Shown: positions 17,900-26,779 of the stretch, piece after piece
How the letters are laid out: each line of letters starts with the position of its first letter
Numbering within the stretch: position 1 is the first letter of the stretch
Assembly: GCA_037127915.1 (NCBI GenBank)
Contig: JBAXXL010000004.1
Span: 1 to 64,000 of the forward strand
DNA: 64,000 bases
Source of the DNA: JBAXXL01 sp037127915
GTDB taxonomy: Bacteria; Bacteroidota; Ignavibacteria; Kapaibacteriales; UBA2268
Reading direction: 5' to 3'
Position numbers and translations under genes: made by a program
Notes under the pieces: generated by a model
Database searches by the model: none
Seen by the model: only the letters and a program-made list of their open reading frames with translations
What the model was told of the DNA's origin: nothing

Positions 17900-19242
17900 A
17901 AGCAAAGTTTATTTTTATCGCAATGGCATCAATATTATCCGTTGGGACAGTTAGCGCATACATCCCAACAATAGAAGCCGATACAATATTTAGAGGTTTT
18001 GCTAGCGGAACTGTTTCAGGTATTGTTTTTACAAATGAAGGTAATAATGTGATTATAATGCACGATGGGCAACCGGTTGAAATTGATGTGGAAACTCGCA
18101 AAATCCTTAGGGAATTTGAAGCTGTTCCGAATCCTCAAGCAGCTAATCCCGATATGATAATTATAAAAAGCTTTGATTATTTAATTGCCACAATAAAATC
18201 ATTAGAAATTGATGGAAAAAAGGATTTTGTTGGTTCTGTTATTTGGGATTATAATTCGGGAAAAATTATTAAAACAATGAGAACCACATATTTCATCAAA
18301 AACAATGGTCTAACTTATATGTGGAATGGTTACCAGGGCTGGAATGCGGGAAAAAACTATATTTTTAAGTACGATTTTACCAATTTCCAAAACATAGATA
18401 CTATGTCATTGGGTGTAATGTATCAATTAGGTGGTAAGGTGTCATTGCATATTCCTGCAATTGTGCCTTATACTGATAAAATACTTTTTAGCGTTGATGT
18501 TCTTAGAGATAATAATTATGGAACCTATTATTCTATAGGAGAATATCTTTATTTATTGGATTTCGCTACTAAAGAATCAAAAATATTAAAATTTACCAAT
18601 ACAGCACCATTTTCTGAAAAACCATTCAGCAAAATACTAGTGACCGAAACGGGTAAATACTATATTGCGCAGGTTGGAGATTGTATTATTTATGACTGTA
18701 ATTTTAATTTTTTGTATGAAATTAATCCTACTGACATTAAAGATTTGATAGGTGTGGAAAAGGTGTTGGAGATTACACCTATAACATCATATTTTGACGA
18801 TTATTTGATAATAAATGTCAGACTGAGTAGCCAAAATATTTTAGTATGTTATAATATCGCAGAAAAAAAGATCTATAAATATCTTGGATTTGTTGGTACC
18901 GGTATATATGATAGAGAAACTAATAGATTAGCCTTGGTAAATAAAAATGGTGTAGTTGCTATATTTGATGATGAAATCACTCCTATCAAAGAAATACCAA
19001 AACCACCAAGTCTTGAGATTAAATATAGTAACAACCAATTGGAATTTTATTCCGATAAATCTTTCGCAGGTCTGACGCAAATTTTTAATTTAGCAGGTAA
19101 GTTGGTTTTAAATCTCGGCTCTCAAGAGTTTATTAACGGAAAAAATATAATTCCGGTTGAACAATCACTATCGGTTGGGGTATACTTTTTTTCTATTGAA
19201 AATGGAACGGAGCATGTCAGCGGAAAGTTTATCGTAGATTAG
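17896..19242 (+). CDS. Secreted beta-propeller-like protein, probable T9SS substrate
   Basis: 448 residues with a Sec signal peptide (MKAKFIFIAMASILSVGTVSA). The body has repeated strand pairs resembling a WD40/YVTN-type propeller (VIIMHDGQPVEIDVETRKIL; YLYLLDFATKESKILKF; GVVAIFDDEI). The last 80 residues (SLEIKYSNNQLEFYS, TQIFNLAGKLV, LSVGVYFFSIENG, KFIVD) are a probable T9SS type A sorting domain, though the usual PNP motif is absent. Translation starts within a 7-bp repeat, and a second array of different sequence begins at the stop codon. No partner gene is obvious. Confidence 0.75.
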   Translation: MKAKFIFIAMASILSVGTVSAYIPTIEADTIFRGFASGTVSGIVFTNEGNNVIIMHDGQPVEIDVETRKILREFEAVPNPQAANPDMIIIKSFDYLIATIKSLEIDGKKDFVGSVIWDYNSGKIIKTMRTTYFIKNNGLTYMWNGYQGWNAGKNYIFKYDFTNFQNIDTMSLGVMYQLGGKVSLHIPAIVPYTDKILFSVDVLRDNNYGTYYSIGEYLYLLDFATKESKILKFTNTAPFSEKPFSKILVTETGKYYIAQVGDCIIYDCNFNFLYEINPTDIKDLIGVEKVLEITPITSYFDDYLIINVRLSSQNILVCYNIAEKKIYKYLGFVGTGIYDRETNRLALVNKNGVVAIFDDEITPIKEIPKPPSLEIKYSNNQLEFYSDKSFAGLTQIFNLAGKLVLNLGSQEFINGKNIIPVEQSLSVGVYFFSIENGTEHVSGKFIVD

Positions 19243-19275
19243 AGTGCAGGGTATTGGGTATAGGGTATAGGGTAT
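19241..19275. repeat. Heptanucleotide array at a stop codon
   Basis: 7-bp units of the form AGGGTAT, four clear copies (19248-19275) preceded by a degenerate one that overlaps the TAG of the T9SS gene. From here to 19362 I see nothing coding. Confidence 0.8.
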
Positions 19276-19362
19276 AGAAGACCACCTATAGGCAAATGTT
19301 TGGTATTTTATTCGACTGCTTCCGGATTCGTGATTCACATACGGGACACATTTTTCTACAAG

Positions 19363-19427
19363 CATTTGACCTCTACCGAGGTCATATTTTATGTTGACCC
19401 TAGGGCTGGGAAATCAATTACGAATTA
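19363..19427. repeat. Direct repeat, left copy flanking the defence islet
   Basis: About 65 bp, nearly the same as 22690-22755: begins CATTTGACCTCT, includes a small hairpin (GACCTC/GAGGTC) and GGGCTGGGAAATCAATTACG. The copies differ by a few substitutions and one or two inserted bases. They enclose the Abi, aspartyl-protease and hicBA genes. Confidence 0.8.
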
Positions 19428-19493
19428 GAATTAACTAAAAAAGAATAAAAAAAAAGTTGATGAAGCTTTGAAATGGAAATAAATTATAAAAAA

Positions 19494-19525
19494 TTTGGTT
19501 ATTTAAAAAATTATTCTTAATTTTG
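19494..19525 (+). promoter_or_regulatory. Bacteroidota-type promoter for the abiF-type RNA
   Basis: -33 TTTG (19494-19497), 20-nt spacer, -7 TAATTTTG (19518-19525). The predicted start is about 6-8 nt downstream, right at the beginning of the structured RNA. Confidence 0.7.
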
Positions 19526-19532
19526 AATTAAT

Positions 19533-19582
19533 AGTACTCGCCACGCTTCCCTTTAGACCAGCGCACCACGGCGAGTCTTTTC
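19533..19582 (+). ncRNA. Structured RNA upstream of an Abi gene (abiF-motif candidate)
   Basis: Outer stem ACTCGCC (19536-19542) with GGCGAGT (19570-19576), and an inner stem CGCT (19544-19547) with AGCG (19560-19563) closing a pyrimidine-rich loop (TCCCTTTAGACC). A T-rich CTTTTCATTTT follows. A compact structured RNA directly upstream of abiF-like genes is a described class (the abiF RNA motif); the position here, the matching promoter and the Abi gene 15 bases downstream fit it. I assigned it from context and structure, not from a covariance search. Confidence 0.65.
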
Positions 19583-19596
19583 ATTTTGGGTATATT

Positions 19597-20523
19597 ATGA
19601 ACTTTACTAAAACCGCTAAAACTCATAAAGAACAAATAAAGCTTCTTAAAGAAAGAGGTTTAAACATTAATGATCCTTCTTTCGCTGAAAAAACTTTATC
19701 AAATATAAGCTATTATCGTTTAAGAGCATATTGGTTGACTTTTGAAAACACATCAAATAATTCAGTCAATCATTCTTTTAAACCTAATGTTAGCTTCGAG
19801 CAAATAATTACTACTTATGAATTTGATAGGAAATTAAGACATATTGTATTTAAGGCAATTGAAAGAATTGAAATAGCATTAAGAACCAAATTGATTTATC
19901 ACAACACCCTAAACTCGAAGGATAATCTTTGGTATTCTAAACAAGAAAATTTTAAATCAAAAAATCATTGTGAAGCATTTAAAAACATTTTCATGCAAGA
20001 ATACAAAAATAGTCACGAAATTTTTATAAAGCATTACAAAAATAAATATACCAGCCCTGAATTGCCACCTGCTTGGATGGCTTTAGAAATACTTTCTTTT
20101 GGCCAATTATCTTTGCTTTTTAAAAATGTTAATCAAATAATTTCGAAAAAAGAAATAGCCAGTTATTTTGGTGTTCACTATAAATTGTTGGAATCTTGGT
20201 TTGAAGCCCTTTCCTACATTCGAAACGTTTGCGCACATCACAGCAGATTATGGAATAAAAAAATTCCAAAACCGCCAATATATCCTAATCGAATAAATCA
20301 TCAGTGGTTAGAAATTGAACCAAGCGAAGACAAAAAAAACAGGCTTTATGTAATATTAGCAATAATTGACTTATTATTAAATTATATTGATAAGAATAAG
20401 GAATTTAGAAAGGAATTATTCAGCTTAATTGATCATAATTTGGAAATTCCTCTACATTATATTGGTTTTCCGGTTGATTGGCGAAGTGATTCATTTTGGC
20501 AAAATAATTATGAAAATATCTGA
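19597..20523 (+). CDS. Abi family (AbiD/AbiF-like) abortive-infection protein
   Basis: A 308-residue protein of the Abi_2 family. Typical elements are the N-terminal TKTAKTHKEQIKLLKERGL, ISYYRLRAYW (about residue 40), YEFDRKLRHIVFKAIERIEIALR, and a HEPN-type RNase motif RNVCAHHSRLWN near residue 210 (R-x4-H). Related proteins act as RNA-targeting toxins in phage defence, and several are held in check by an adjacent structured RNA. Such an RNA candidate with its own promoter is just upstream. The gene lies inside an islet bounded by direct repeats, which suggests recent gain. Confidence 0.9.
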   Translation: MNFTKTAKTHKEQIKLLKERGLNINDPSFAEKTLSNISYYRLRAYWLTFENTSNNSVNHSFKPNVSFEQIITTYEFDRKLRHIVFKAIERIEIALRTKLIYHNTLNSKDNLWYSKQENFKSKNHCEAFKNIFMQEYKNSHEIFIKHYKNKYTSPELPPAWMALEILSFGQLSLLFKNVNQIISKKEIASYFGVHYKLLESWFEALSYIRNVCAHHSRLWNKKIPKPPIYPNRINHQWLEIEPSEDKKNRLYVILAIIDLLLNYIDKNKEFRKELFSLIDHNLEIPLHYIGFPVDWRSDSFWQNNYENI

Positions 20524-20655
20524 TATTATCGCCCTCTCGACCACATCGCCAGCATCCACAGCTTCACAGGCGAACATGCGGCTTTGCTCTTGAAATTGGG
20601 TTATGTTTGCAGGGATGGTTTCAGGCACAAATCCTTCCCGAAAAGCTATTTCTAA
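20524..20655 (+). pseudogene. Possible coding remnant after the Abi gene
   Basis: The reading frame of the Abi gene stays open for 43 codons after its stop, to a TAA at 20653. The stretch 20530-20640 is visibly richer in G+C than its flanks, and the reverse strand is open here as well. I recognise no family, and cannot say which strand was coding. It may be a scrap left by insertion of the islet, or chance. Confidence 0.25.
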
Positions 20656-20692
20656 AAAAAACATTATATTTGTAAATTTTAGAGGTTGGAAA

Positions 20693-21967
20693 ATGCGAAC
20701 ACTTTTGGTTTTGATTTTTATATCGGTTTTATTGGTTTCCTGCACATCAACGAAGGTTGAGAAAACCATTGTCGGGGAAAGAATTATGAAAGCCGATACG
20801 ATGAATTATAAGGACTATTGGACCTCGCTCGTGGTCTATGCACCCGAGAAAGCTATAAAATTAGCCCCAACACCAGAGCATAAAGAACTCGCCGAGGTTT
20901 GGGCATCGTTTATGGGTAACAAACGCGATTCAATGGAACCCAAACTACTGAATTTGTATCGCAATACAAAGAACGATACAATAAGAGATTATGCCGGATT
21001 TTTTCTTTTCAACCTCTACTCGTTCAATAACGACAACAAATCAATTTTAAAAAATCTAAGAAAAAGCGGCGAAACTGATTCCATAATGATGGTGCAATAT
21101 CCGACTGCATGCTACGCCGATTCAGCGCAAACTTCCGTTGACTTTTCGTCGCAACCTGTTACATTAAAAATGAATGTGCGGAAGGGTTCTGCTTTTGTAA
21201 GAATTAAAATTAACGGGATGGAAAAGGAATTACTATTCGATACGGGCTGTCAAATGACAATGCTAAGCGACAAACTTGCCAAAGAATTGAATATACAATC
21301 CACCACAACCAATCTATCTGTACTTAGCAGTGTGGGAAATAACAATTCTTCAAAATTAACAATGTTGAAGAACGTAGAAATGGGCAAATCGCACATTTCA
21401 AATTTACCGATAGGAGTAGTTCCTGCGAGTGCTTTCAATTTCAAGTTTTGGTTTATTTCATTGGCGAAATTCGATGGAATAATTGGTTGGGATATAATAA
21501 AGAATTTCGATGTAACAATTGATTGTCAAAAGAACATTATCATTCTAAGACAGCCATATTTAAAACCGAAATCGGATCCAAATTTCGTTTGGCTTAGCGA
21601 TCCGCTCGTAAAAATGAAAGCCGAAAACGGTACCGAAATCATTGGTATGTTCGACACAGGGAGCGACAGAACCGACGGTGCTTTGAATCTTCTCGGCAAA
21701 TTGCACACACCTGATGAATTATCTACAAAAACTTCTAAAAGAATATGGGGAATAGGCGGAAGTAAAAAATTAAAAGGTTACCGAGTGAAATTTATAGATC
21801 TTTATTCTGGCAATACGAAAATCCATTTTAAAAACATAAAAGTTTTCGATAAAAGCGGTCTGTCAAATTCAGCGTTTATGTTCACTGATGTTTGCATTGG
21901 TTTTGATATTATCAAAAATGGTCGTGTTCATTTCGATATATCGAATGGGATATTTGAGTTGGAATAA
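20693..21967 (+). CDS. Retropepsin-like aspartyl protease lipoprotein with two DTG motifs
   Basis: 424 residues from the ATG at 20693, which gives a clean lipoprotein signal (MRTLLVLIFISVLLVSC, acyl-Cys at 17) and has AGAGGTTGG upstream; an in-frame ATG 90 bases earlier would bury that signal. The protein has two retropepsin-like units: ELLFDTGCQMTMLS near residue 183 with a downstream DGIIGWDI flap partner, and IIGMFDTGSDRTDG near residue 320 with CIGFDII. Each has the catalytic DTG followed by the ILG/IGF strand, so a single chain may form a pepsin-like two-lobed site. Anchored in the envelope. Substrate unknown. It lies inside the repeat-bounded islet. Confidence 0.8.
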   Translation: MRTLLVLIFISVLLVSCTSTKVEKTIVGERIMKADTMNYKDYWTSLVVYAPEKAIKLAPTPEHKELAEVWASFMGNKRDSMEPKLLNLYRNTKNDTIRDYAGFFLFNLYSFNNDNKSILKNLRKSGETDSIMMVQYPTACYADSAQTSVDFSSQPVTLKMNVRKGSAFVRIKINGMEKELLFDTGCQMTMLSDKLAKELNIQSTTTNLSVLSSVGNNNSSKLTMLKNVEMGKSHISNLPIGVVPASAFNFKFWFISLAKFDGIIGWDIIKNFDVTIDCQKNIIILRQPYLKPKSDPNFVWLSDPLVKMKAENGTEIIGMFDTGSDRTDGALNLLGKLHTPDELSTKTSKRIWGIGGSKKLKGYRVKFIDLYSGNTKIHFKNIKVFDKSGLSNSAFMFTDVCIGFDIIKNGRVHFDISNGIFELE

Positions 21968-21978
21968 TCAGTTTAAGA

Positions 21979-22013
21979 AGTTATAAGTTATAAGTTATAA
22001 ATTTTGAATTTTG
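21979..22013. repeat. Heptanucleotide array after a stop codon
   Basis: AGTTATA three times, then AATTTTG twice, all in one 7-bp register that can be extended back to the TAA at 21965. Confidence 0.75.
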
Positions 22014-22227
22014 AATGGGAAGAAAGAAAATTAAAAGAAACCCGCTTGCCCCTTTGAAAAAGTGGGTTGAAGAAATACACGGCTCATTTACTGTATAGCA
22101 AAGTTTTGCACAAGTCCTCCACGCCGGGGAGGATTTAGGTTGGGTTCTTGGATTGCCGATCGGGTCGCTAATTGGAAAATATTTCAATTGCGAATACGTT
22201 TATTCTAAAAATTATTATAGGTTATAT
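22014..22227. other. Spacer before hicB
   Basis: It holds a hairpin TCCTCC (22115-22120) / GGAGGA (22128-22133) of a kind often seen in dispersed repeats. A 27-codon ORF from ATG 22015 and an open frame running into hicB from 22153 are both unsupported. No promoter that I can defend. Confidence 0.4.
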
Positions 22228-22437
22228 ATGAGTACATATTCAGCTGTTATAGAAAAGTGTTTCGATACCAATCTCTATGTTGGCTATATACCTGGTTTTC
22301 CCGGAGCACATTCACAAGGCGAAACATTAGAAGAGCTTAGAGATAATCTTATAGAAGTAATTGAAATGCTTTTAGAAGACGGTACTCCGGTTTTAGAAAG
22401 TGAATTTATTGGTACACAAAATTTAGTATTGGCGTGA
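22228..22437 (+). CDS. hicB: HicB-family antitoxin
   Basis: 69 residues from the ATG at 22228: a HicB-type domain with YSAVIEKCFDTNLYVGYIPGFPGAHSQG, then the helix TLEELRDNLIEVIEMLLEDG. HicB binds and neutralises HicA. The short form lacks the C-terminal DNA-binding domain of longer HicB proteins, so autoregulation is uncertain. An upstream in-frame ATG (22153) would add 25 residues with no family match. The toxin gene follows after one base. Confidence 0.88.
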   Translation: MSTYSAVIEKCFDTNLYVGYIPGFPGAHSQGETLEELRDNLIEVIEMLLEDGTPVLESEFIGTQNLVLA

Positions 22438-22438
22438 T

Positions 22439-22663
22439 ATGCCTAAGTATCCTATACTAAAAGCTTCTGAAATAATCAGAATTTTGCGGATTCTTGGTTT
22501 TGAAGAGGTGCGCCAAAAAGGCTCACATAAACAATTTAAGAATCTTTTTGGTAAAAATACTACTGTTCCATTCCACAAAAACCGCGATATATCGCCAATT
22601 CTTTTAAAACAGATTCTGAAAGATATTGATGTGGATTTAGATGAATTTTCTAAATATATTTAA
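22439..22663 (+). CDS. hicA: HicA-family mRNA interferase toxin
   Basis: 74 residues with the dsRBD-like HicA fold: ASEIIRILRILGFEEVRQKGSHKQFKN carries the GSH catalytic histidine near residue 30, followed by a strand TTVPFHKNRDI and the C-terminal helix LLKQILKDIDVD. HicA cleaves mRNA when freed from HicB. The order is antitoxin then toxin, the reverse of classical hicAB but common. It ends 26 bases before the right copy of the islet's direct repeat. Confidence 0.92.
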   Translation: MPKYPILKASEIIRILRILGFEEVRQKGSHKQFKNLFGKNTTVPFHKNRDISPILLKQILKDIDVDLDEFSKYI

Positions 22664-22689
22664 AATCAATTACATAAAATTTCGTTGGA

Positions 22690-22755
22690 CATTTGACCTC
22701 TAACGAGGTCATTTTTTATTTTGACCCTACGGGCTGGGAAATCAATTACGAATTA
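22690..22755. repeat. Direct repeat, right copy flanking the defence islet
   Basis: Near-identical to 19363-19427 and in the same orientation. It is followed within 6 bases by the valS terminator. Confidence 0.8.
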
Positions 22756-22760
22756 CGTAT

Positions 22761-22791
22761 AAAAAACGCGTCAAGAAGAATTCTTGACGCG
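22761..22791 (-). terminator. valS terminator
   Basis: Reading the reverse strand: stem CGCGTCAAGAA / TTCTTGACGCG (22767-22791) with a 3-nt loop, then a run of six U. It shares loop and architecture with the terminator at 30131. Confidence 0.92.
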
Positions 22792-22824
22792 AGGATTTAT
22801 CATTAAAATATCTGTCGAAAACAG

Positions 22825-25542
22825 TTATTTCAAATTTGCTAGATTCTCTCTAACTTGTGCAATCGAATTGCGCATACTTTCCAATTTTTCGCGTTCATTT
22901 TGAACGATTTCTTGTGAAGCGTTTTGAACGAATTTCTCGTTGCTGAGCTTACGTTCGCAACCCGTGATATTGCCTTCCAAACGTGCGATTTCCTTTACCA
23001 TACGCGCGCGTTCCGCCGGTATATCAATAGCATCACCCGCATCGAGGAATACCTGGATTTCACGGACAACCGAAGCCAAAGCACCTTCGGGTTTTGTTGC
23101 AGTGTTTGAGATTTCAATATTATCGGACTTCATAAAGTAAGCCAGCGAATTTTCCTGCTCTATCAAAAATGCGATTATGCTTTCATCTTGTGTTGAAATC
23201 GCAACGGGCAGTTTTTTTGAAGGCTGAATATTCATTGATGCTCTCAAACGGCGAACTTCTTCTACTATTAATTGTAGCAATTCGAAATTCGTCAGAATTG
23301 CTTCGTCAATATACGCTGGGTTTGCGACAGGACTTTTTTCCAAACTGATACTTTCATTATCACCTTTAACGCAGAGGATATGCCAAATTTCTTCGGTAAT
23401 AAACGGCATAACCGGATGAAGTAACAGCAAAATCCCTTCGTATAAGTCAATAGCGAATTTCATCAACGAAAGTCTGTAAGCCGGCGATTCATTTTGCGCG
23501 AATTGAACCTTAACGATTTCAACATACCAAGCGCAGAAATCACTCCATATAAAATCATACAGCGTTTTTGAATATTCCGTAACCTTGAACTCATCCAATA
23601 ATTTATTCAAAACAACGATTGTGTTGTTATACTTCGAGCGAATCCATTTGTCCGATGCGGATAATTCACTATCAGTCAAATCTGCTATTTTATTCAAATC
23701 TATATCGTTTTCACCGCAGGCTTCATCGAATTTCATTAGCAAAAAGCGTCCGGAATTCCATACCTTATTTGCAAAATTACGACCAATTTCAACCGCCGGT
23801 ACATCCTGATTAATTACATCCACATCCATTTTGATATCCTGCCCTAGCGGCGCAAGGAATATCATAGTGAAGCGTGTGGCGTCAGTGCCGTATTTTTCGA
23901 TTATATTAAGCGGATCAGGTGAATTACCTAATGATTTGGATAATTTTCTACCTTGACCGTCGCGGATTGTACTTGTGAAATATACATCTTTGAATGGTAC
24001 GTGGTTGCTGAACTTAGTCGTAGCCATAATCATTCGCGCTACCCAGAAGAAAATAATATCAGGTGCGGTAACCAATAAATCTGTCGGTAGATATGTTTCA
24101 GTATCAGGAGTATTTTCAGTTACACCATCGAATTTCCAGCGCATAGTAGTTAATGGCCATAACCAAGACGAGAACCAGGTATCTAAAACGTCAGGGTCTT
24201 GGTTCAGCTTTGTGCCAACCGGCAGATTCATTTTTATACGCGCTTCTTCTTCATTTCGAGCGGCAGTAAATTGCGCTCCATCCTCGGTATAGTATACCGG
24301 AATTCGGTGTCCCCACCAAAGCTGACGGGAGATACACCAATCTCGTATATTCGTCATCCAATGTTCGTAAGTTTTTACCCAATGTGCCGGATGGAAATGA
24401 ACTTGTCCTTCTTTCACTACCTTCAAAGCATTCTCTGCTAATGGCTTCATTTCAACGAACCATTGACTGCTTAGGTAAGGTTCTACAGGTTCGCCACCGC
24501 GTTGCGAAAATCCAACGTTGTGGGTATAGCTTTCTGCTTTTTCGAGCAAATCCAATTCACGCAATCTTGCGGTTATGGCTTTACGTGCGGCATAACGTTC
24601 CATTCCGGCGAATTCTCCGGCGAAGCTGTTCAATGTTGCATCAGGATTTATCGTATTAATAATTTCTAAATTATGGCGTTGACCAACTAAAAAGTCATTC
24701 GGATCGTGCGCAGGGGTTATTTTTACACAACCGGTGCCAAATTCAGGGTCAGCATGTTCGTCAGCGATTACCGGTATAACTCGACCGATAATCGGAACAA
24801 CAACTTTCATTCCTATTTTGTCTTTAAATCTTTCATCATTAGGATTAACCGCAACGGCAACATCGCCGAAAATTGTTTCGGTTCTTACTGTGGAAACCAT
24901 TAAGTATTCGTCGCTATTTTCGAAATAATAGCGCAATGTGTAAAGTTCTTCAGCAACTTCGCGGAATTCTACTTCTTCGTCTGAAAGAGCGGTTTGCGAT
25001 AACGGCGACCAATTGATAATGCGTTTTCCACGATATATCAACCCTTCGTCAAAAAGGTCAATAAAAACTTCCTGGATTGCGGCAGAAGCTGATTCATCCA
25101 TTGTAAAGAGGGTTTTATCCCAATCGCAGGATATACCCAGTTTCATCAATTGTTTTAAAATTATTCCGCCGTATTTTTCTTTCCATTCCCAAACTCGTTC
25201 GACGAATTTTTCGCGTCCAAGATCGTAGCGTGTCAAGCCTTCTTCTTTCAAAGCGGCTTCCACTTTACTTTGTGTAGCTATTCCGGCGTGATCCATACCA
25301 GGAAACCAGCACACAGATTTGCCTTGCATTCTATTGCGGCGTATATATATATCTTGTAATGTCTGATTTAAAACGTGTCCGAAATGTAATATTCCGGTTA
25401 CGTTTGGGGGCGGCATCAAAATCGAATAATGTTCGGTGCCTTTTGTCGTGTCAGTAGCATAAATCTTATTCTCTTGCCATAGCTCATACCATTTTGCCTC
25501 ACATTCGTGAGGTTGAAATGATTTTGGAAATTCTCGCTTCAT
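22825..25542 (-). CDS. valS: Valyl-tRNA synthetase
   Basis: A 905-residue class I aminoacyl-tRNA synthetase that charges tRNA-Val. The HIGH-type motif is in PPPNVTGILHFGHVLN (about residues 43-58), the editing domain in the 200-350 region (TVRTETIFGDVAVAVNP), WWGHRIPVYY near residue 400, and the KMSKS-type loop is GRKLSKSLG near residue 535. The anticodon-binding helical domain and a C-terminal coiled coil (about residues 840-905, ERARMVKEIARLEGNI) complete the usual ValS plan. Full length. A TAATTTTG box on the reverse strand (25596-25589) may be its promoter. Confidence 0.97.
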   Translation of the reverse strand: MKREFPKSFQPHECEAKWYELWQENKIYATDTTKGTEHYSILMPPPNVTGILHFGHVLNQTLQDIYIRRNRMQGKSVCWFPGMDHAGIATQSKVEAALKEEGLTRYDLGREKFVERVWEWKEKYGGIILKQLMKLGISCDWDKTLFTMDESASAAIQEVFIDLFDEGLIYRGKRIINWSPLSQTALSDEEVEFREVAEELYTLRYYFENSDEYLMVSTVRTETIFGDVAVAVNPNDERFKDKIGMKVVVPIIGRVIPVIADEHADPEFGTGCVKITPAHDPNDFLVGQRHNLEIINTINPDATLNSFAGEFAGMERYAARKAITARLRELDLLEKAESYTHNVGFSQRGGEPVEPYLSSQWFVEMKPLAENALKVVKEGQVHFHPAHWVKTYEHWMTNIRDWCISRQLWWGHRIPVYYTEDGAQFTAARNEEEARIKMNLPVGTKLNQDPDVLDTWFSSWLWPLTTMRWKFDGVTENTPDTETYLPTDLLVTAPDIIFFWVARMIMATTKFSNHVPFKDVYFTSTIRDGQGRKLSKSLGNSPDPLNIIEKYGTDATRFTMIFLAPLGQDIKMDVDVINQDVPAVEIGRNFANKVWNSGRFLLMKFDEACGENDIDLNKIADLTDSELSASDKWIRSKYNNTIVVLNKLLDEFKVTEYSKTLYDFIWSDFCAWYVEIVKVQFAQNESPAYRLSLMKFAIDLYEGILLLLHPVMPFITEEIWHILCVKGDNESISLEKSPVANPAYIDEAILTNFELLQLIVEEVRRLRASMNIQPSKKLPVAISTQDESIIAFLIEQENSLAYFMKSDNIEISNTATKPEGALASVVREIQVFLDAGDAIDIPAERARMVKEIARLEGNITGCERKLSNEKFVQNASQEIVQNEREKLESMRNSIAQVRENLANLK

Positions 25543-25792
25543 ACAAATCCTAATTTCATTTTTTTATATTTATTCCAATACATTAAAGCAAAATTATCAT
25601 ATTTTTAGCGATTCTAAAAGCCGAACGAACATAAAAATTGTCATTCAGAGCCATTCTCCCATCTTTATTTGCTTTATTTTCAATTTTATGTAAGATTTTA
25701 TACACTTTTGCGATGAAATAATATTTATATTTATTACTATCTGATTTTTTTTGCATAATTTCGCTCTCAATTTTTATTACAATTGTTAATTA

Positions 25793-26671
25793 ATGACCGA
25801 TAAAGTAAAAGCCGCCGTTTATATGAGTCTCTCTTCGCTATCGTTTGCTGTAATGGCGGCGATGGTGAGGTTATCTGGTGATATACCGCTCATAGAAAAA
25901 GTATTCTTCAGGAACTTAGTAAGTTTACTGATTGCTTTTTTTATGTTGAGAAAAACTAAATACTCATTCTTTGGAAAGAAGGGTAATACAATTTGGTTGG
26001 TGTTGCGCTCTGCTTTTGGATTACTTGGAGTAATTTTATATTTCTTTTCGGTTGATCATATTTCAATGGCCGATTCATCAATGCTCAATCGCTTAAGCCC
26101 ATTTTTCGTAACGGTATTTGCGGCATTTTTCCTTAAAGAACGCATTACTAAAATTGAGATTCCGGCATTAATTATCGTTTTCGGTGCTTCGTTGTTAATT
26201 GTTAAACCCTCGTTCAATGTTCAGGTTTTGCCTTATATGGCGGGTATAATTGCCGCGGCTGGTGGCGGTGCGGCTTACGCGATCATCAGATTCTTAAGAA
26301 ATAGGGAAAATCCGCTGACAATAGTATTTTTCTTTTCATTCTTTTCCGTTGTTTCCCTGTTACCATTTTTATTCATCGATTTCAAGATACCCAATCTTGA
26401 GCAAGCGATGTATTTAATCCTGATTGGTGTTTTTGCTGCTGGCGGGCAGTTTGGTTTGACTTATGGATACAAATACGGACGAGCTTCCGAAGCATCGCTC
26501 TATAGTTATCTGAATGTTGTTTTTGCCGCTTTTATTGGATTTATATTGTGGATGGAAGTACCCGATTTATTAAGTATTATCAGCTCAATTATTATAATTT
26601 TAGTTTCAGTATTCCTTGTTTTTTACAAAGGAAAAGCGGCCCCACCGGAAAAATTAGACATTGCGGAATAG
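25793..26671 (+). CDS. EamA/DMT-family transporter
   Basis: A 292-residue inner-membrane protein with ten predicted helices in two EamA repeats. Typical signatures are AAMVRLSGDIPLIEKVFFRNLVS near the first loop, ADSSMLNRLSPFFVTVFAAFFLKERI closing the first half, and ASLYSYLNVVFAAFIGFILWMEVP in the second. Members export amino acids, nucleobases or other small metabolites. The substrate cannot be read from the sequence. It stands alone between valS (divergent) and the S41 protease gene. Confidence 0.88.
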   Translation: MTDKVKAAVYMSLSSLSFAVMAAMVRLSGDIPLIEKVFFRNLVSLLIAFFMLRKTKYSFFGKKGNTIWLVLRSAFGLLGVILYFFSVDHISMADSSMLNRLSPFFVTVFAAFFLKERITKIEIPALIIVFGASLLIVKPSFNVQVLPYMAGIIAAAGGGAAYAIIRFLRNRENPLTIVFFFSFFSVVSLLPFLFIDFKIPNLEQAMYLILIGVFAAGGQFGLTYGYKYGRASEASLYSYLNVVFAAFIGFILWMEVPDLLSIISSIIIILVSVFLVFYKGKAAPPEKLDIAE

Positions 26672-26779
26672 AAATAAACAGATTAGTAGAGTCTTTTGGC
26701 AATTAAATAGAAAACATTTAAGATTTTTATACGTTATTAAAATGATTTATAAATTAACTAACATCGGGACAAAAGAAAA

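Noticed and set aside
20491..20769. Reverse-strand 92-codon frame between the Abi and protease genes
   Set aside because: It overlaps the ends of two better supported genes, and only part of it looks coding. Treated as a possible remnant region.
22015..22098. 27-codon ORF before hicB
   Set aside because: No family match; short and within repeat-rich spacer. Recorded only as part of the spacer.
24384..24659. Plus-strand frames inside valS
   Set aside because: They are antisense to a complete and conserved gene, with no recognisable product.
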